From Fodinicurvata fenggangensis DSM 21160 (GTDB lineage Bacteria > Pseudomonadota > Alphaproteobacteria > Kiloniellales > DSM-21159), in NCBI RefSeq assembly GCF_000686045.1, contig NZ_JMLV01000005.1:147210-211209 (forward strand): 64,000 nucleotides of DNA, read 5' to 3'. The notes below the pieces were generated by a model. That model was not told the DNA's origin. It did not search any database and was given only the letters and a program-made list of their open reading frames with translations. The number at the start of each line of letters is the position of its first letter. Within the stretch, counting starts at the first letter, position 1. This document shows, one piece after another, positions 62,361 through 64,000 of this stretch. Both the position numbers and the translations under genes were made by a program.

Positions 62361-62567
62361 ATGTCCAGAAAGCGTTACCTCGCTCTGCTACTGCCGTGCC
62401 TGTTGCCCACAGCTGCACAGGCGGAAAATCTTTCGAGCAACTGGCAGTTCGATCTGACTCCCTATGTCTGGGGCATGTCGGTCGACGGGAAGATCCAACC
62501 CGGTGACGACGGCCTGCCCAGTGCCAGCATTGACGAATCCTTCAGTGATTTGCTGAAGGAACTTTGA
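62361..62567 (+). pseudogene. Truncated outer-membrane protein gene (N-terminal part)
   Basis: A 68-residue open frame starting with a signal peptide (KRYLALLLPCLLPTAAQA) followed by NWQFDLTPYVWGMSVDGKI, typical of the start of a beta-barrel outer-membrane protein. It ends suddenly at 62567, 48 bp before an IS3-family element. It appears to be the stump of a longer gene cut by insertion or rearrangement. It is placed 100 bp after the lipase gene, so both may have once formed an operon. Confidence 0.7.
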
Positions 62568-62668
62568 CGTGACCCCTTGAAAATCCTCCAAGTGGTGCTG
62601 GAATCGGACCCAAGGTGACCTTGCCCCCAAGTTTGGACCAGCCGGAGCGAGAAAATTCCGGCTTCGTG

Positions 62669-62698
62669 GCCTCAGGGCAGGCATGCCTGCCCTGAGGC
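62669..62698. terminator. 30-bp perfect palindrome over the orfB stop of the IS
   Basis: A perfect 30-bp palindrome centred on GCATGC covers the last codons and stop of orfB. It could end the transposase transcript or block transcription from the flanks. The same sequence recurs in the second copy at 63959-63988. Confidence 0.75.
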
Positions 62699-63508
62699 AA
62701 TTGCCAGTTCCATCGGGGACTTGTCGCCAATGGAACTGTGTGGACGGACTTCATTGTAATCCTGTCGCCATGCTTCACATTTTGACTGTGCATCCGCCAG
62801 GCTCAAAAACCAATAGACGTTCAGGCACTCCTCCCGCACACGGCCGTTGAAGGATTCCGAGAAGGCATTGTCCGTTGGCTTGCCAGGCCGCGAATAGTCC
62901 AGCTCGACGCCCTTCATGTAGGCCCAAAGGTCCAGGTCCTTGCTGACAAACTCCGGGCCATTGTCAACCCGTATGCTTCGGGGCACGCCATAGATGGCCG
63001 TGACCCGCTCCAGTGTCGCGACGACGTCCGACCCCCGGTAATTCTGGCGCACATCAATGGCCGGACAGAGGCGCGTGAAGGCATCGACGATGGTCAACAC
63101 CCGTAAACGACGTCCGTCGAAAAGCTGGTCGGACATAAAGTCCATCGCCCAGACCTCGTTGGCACTGCCTATAGGCTGACGCTGAGGGCGCAATTTTGCA
63201 GATACCTTTCTCTTGGGGGTCTTGTTGCGCAACTGAAGCCCTTCCTCCCGGTAGAGCCGATAAACCCGTTTGGCATTCACCCGCCAGCCTTCCCGCCGGA
63301 GCAGGACATGAACCCGGCGATAGCCATAGCGCACCCGCGTTTCGGTGATCTCGCGAATGCGCTTTCTCAAACAAGCCTGCGAAGGACGCCGCGATCGGTA
63401 GTGGTAGGTGGAGCGATCCGTGTCCAGGGCCCCACAGGCACGCCGGATGCTCACTTGCCAGGTCGTGCACAGCCAATCCACCAATCTGCGTCGCTGCGCA
63501 GGCTTCAA
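62672..63508 (-). CDS. IS3-family transposase orfB (DDE integrase core)
   Basis: A 278-residue transposase subunit with a helix-turn-helix_21-like start and an rve integrase core: WAMDFMSDQLFDGRRLR and VDAFTR hold the first Asp, VDNGPEFVSK the second and FNGRVREECLN the Glu. It begins at TTG 63508, overlapping the orfA stop (TTGA); in the family it is usually made by -1 frameshifting from orfA, so a fused OrfAB is likely. Frame open and intact. Confidence 0.88.
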   Translation of the reverse strand: MKPAQRRRLVDWLCTTWQVSIRRACGALDTDRSTYHYRSRRPSQACLRKRIREITETRVRYGYRRVHVLLRREGWRVNAKRVYRLYREEGLQLRNKTPKRKVSAKLRPQRQPIGSANEVWAMDFMSDQLFDGRRLRVLTIVDAFTRLCPAIDVRQNYRGSDVVATLERVTAIYGVPRSIRVDNGPEFVSKDLDLWAYMKGVELDYSRPGKPTDNAFSESFNGRVREECLNVYWFLSLADAQSKCEAWRQDYNEVRPHSSIGDKSPMELAIASGQACLP

Positions 63509-63771
63509 AGCTTCTTTCGCACAACCTCCTGCAACATTTCCCGGTCCAGGCTCAAATCCGCAACAAGACGCTTCAGCCGCTGGTTCTCCTCCTCCAGCTG
63601 CTTCATCCGCTTCATCTCCGACGGCATCAAGCCGCCATACTTCTTGCGCCAGAGGTAATAGGTCTGCACTGAAATCCCCGCCTTGCGGCAAACCTCATCA
63701 ACGGGCACGCCCTCTTCAGCTTGCCGCAGAATAAAGGCGATCTGCTGATCGCTGAATTTCGACCGTTTCAT
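63505..63771 (-). CDS. IS3-family transposase orfA (helix-turn-helix)
   Basis: An 88-residue protein with a helix-turn-helix (KFSDQQIAFILRQAEEG and EVCRKAGISVQTYYLW) and a leucine-zipper-like coiled coil (MKQLEEENQRLKRLVADLSL), typical of transposase_8/OrfA that binds the IS ends. ATG 63771 is the natural start; the frame stays open into the neighbouring IS copy but without a proper start. Confidence 0.88.
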   Translation of the reverse strand: MKRSKFSDQQIAFILRQAEEGVPVDEVCRKAGISVQTYYLWRKKYGGLMPSEMKRMKQLEEENQRLKRLVADLSLDREMLQEVVRKKL

Positions 63772-63855
63772 CAAGATCTCCCGGTTCTCTCTTAAAAGCC
63801 TAACCGAGAATTCTCTCACTCCAAACGGTCCAGTTTTCGGGACGCAGGTCAAGGT

Positions 63856-63955
63856 TGACCTTGCCCCCAAGTTTGGACCAGCCGGAGCGAGAAAATTCCG
63901 GCTTCTGACCTTGCCCCCAAGTTTGGACCAGCCGGAGCGAGAAAATTCCGGCTTC
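63856..63955. repeat. Two tandem 50-bp copies of the IS left end
   Basis: The 50 bp starting TGACCTTGCCCCCAAGTTTG occur at 63856-63905 and again at 63906-63955, identical to the left end at 62616-62665. Each contains a small hairpin (GCCGGA ... TCCGGC). The first copy is not followed by the rest of the IS. Confidence 0.88.
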
Positions 63956-64000
63956 GTGGCCTCAGGGCAGGCATGCCTGCCCTGAGGCAATTGCCAGTTC
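63906..64000 (-). mobile_element. Start of a second identical IS3-family copy (partial)
   Basis: These 95 bp are identical to 62616-62710, that is, the left end, the palindrome and the last codons of orfB. A second IS copy in the same orientation therefore begins here and continues past the window, making a tandem array. Confidence 0.8.

Larger units (their letters stand above)
62616..63851 (-). mobile_element. IS3-family insertion sequence (IS407-like)
   Basis: A 1236-bp element. The left end starts TGACCTTGCCCCCAAGTTTG and the right end, read inward on the other strand, starts TGACCTGCGTCCCGAAAACT, giving imperfect terminal inverted repeats. AGG flanks both sides (62613-62615 and 63852-63854), fitting a 3-bp target duplication. 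Two overlapping transposase ORFs (orfA then orfB) lie on the minus strand, as is usual for IS3. Confidence 0.85.

Noticed and set aside
63772..63990. N-terminal extension of the IS orfA frame
   Set aside because: It translates the end of the neighbouring IS copy and the terminal repeat; the natural start is ATG 63771.
1..64000. CRISPR arrays, rRNA operons, complete tRNA genes, toxin-antitoxin or known phage-defence systems
   Set aside because: None seen on either strand; only the tRNA-Thr fragment at 52887-52933 was found.

Overview
The window (about 64 kb, mostly high GC, many GTG/TTG starts, tight ATGA-type gene overlaps) looks like the chromosome of an alphaproteobacterium, probably in or near Rhodospirillales/Rhodovibrionales. 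That placement is an impression from gene content and codon use, not a phylogeny. No other replicon hallmarks, CRISPR array or rRNA were seen.

Region 1 (1-11704): the end of a UvrD/HelD-type helicase gene, then a long co-directional catabolic operon. It holds a short-chain dehydrogenase, a three-subunit opine/amino-acid oxidase-like enzyme (small [2Fe-2S] subunit, NAD/FAD-type subunit with a Cys-rich tail, DAO-type FAD subunit), a complete Dpp/Opp-type ABC importer, another DAO-type oxidase and an IclR regulator. Together they suggest uptake and oxidative breakdown of an opine-like, N-substituted or D-amino acid. A perfect 13-bp hairpin separates the binding-protein gene from the permeases.

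Region 2 (11898-51107): a nonribosomal peptide/polyketide locus. One C-A-T protein is read leftward. Divergently come a C-T protein, a 5191-residue megasynthase (TubC-like docking, C-A-T, C-A(Ser)-T, KS-DH-like-KR-T-T with no acyltransferase, C-A-T, C) and an A-T-TE protein whose adenylation domain carries a methyltransferase inserted between motifs a2 and a3. A Sfp-type phosphopantetheinyl transferase, two tandem PvdE/SyrD-type exporters and a type II thioesterase complete the assembly and export machinery. Set between them are a DUF697/SPFH/small membrane protein/DUF697 cassette, a sensor-like membrane protein plus a sensor-MFS fusion, a GNAT protein, a TAXI-type binding protein and a diaminopropionate ammonia-lyase-like enzyme. 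No tailoring regulator, TonB receptor or trans acyltransferase is visible.

Region 3 (51175-64000): an accessory region. It has a broken histidine kinase fragment, a DUF305 membrane protein, a 47-nt 3' piece of a tRNA-Thr(UGU) gene (likely integration scar), a decayed IS5-like transposase, a serine recombinase, and an apparent operon of a 56-residue ORF, a receiver-like protein and a 1.57-kb-codon autotransporter adhesin ending in a clear terminator. After these come an EAL phosphodiesterase, a secreted lipase-like hydrolase, a truncated outer-membrane protein and an IS3-family element followed by the start of a second identical copy. The orientation of the tRNA scar suggests that everything to its right is an integrated island running past the window end.
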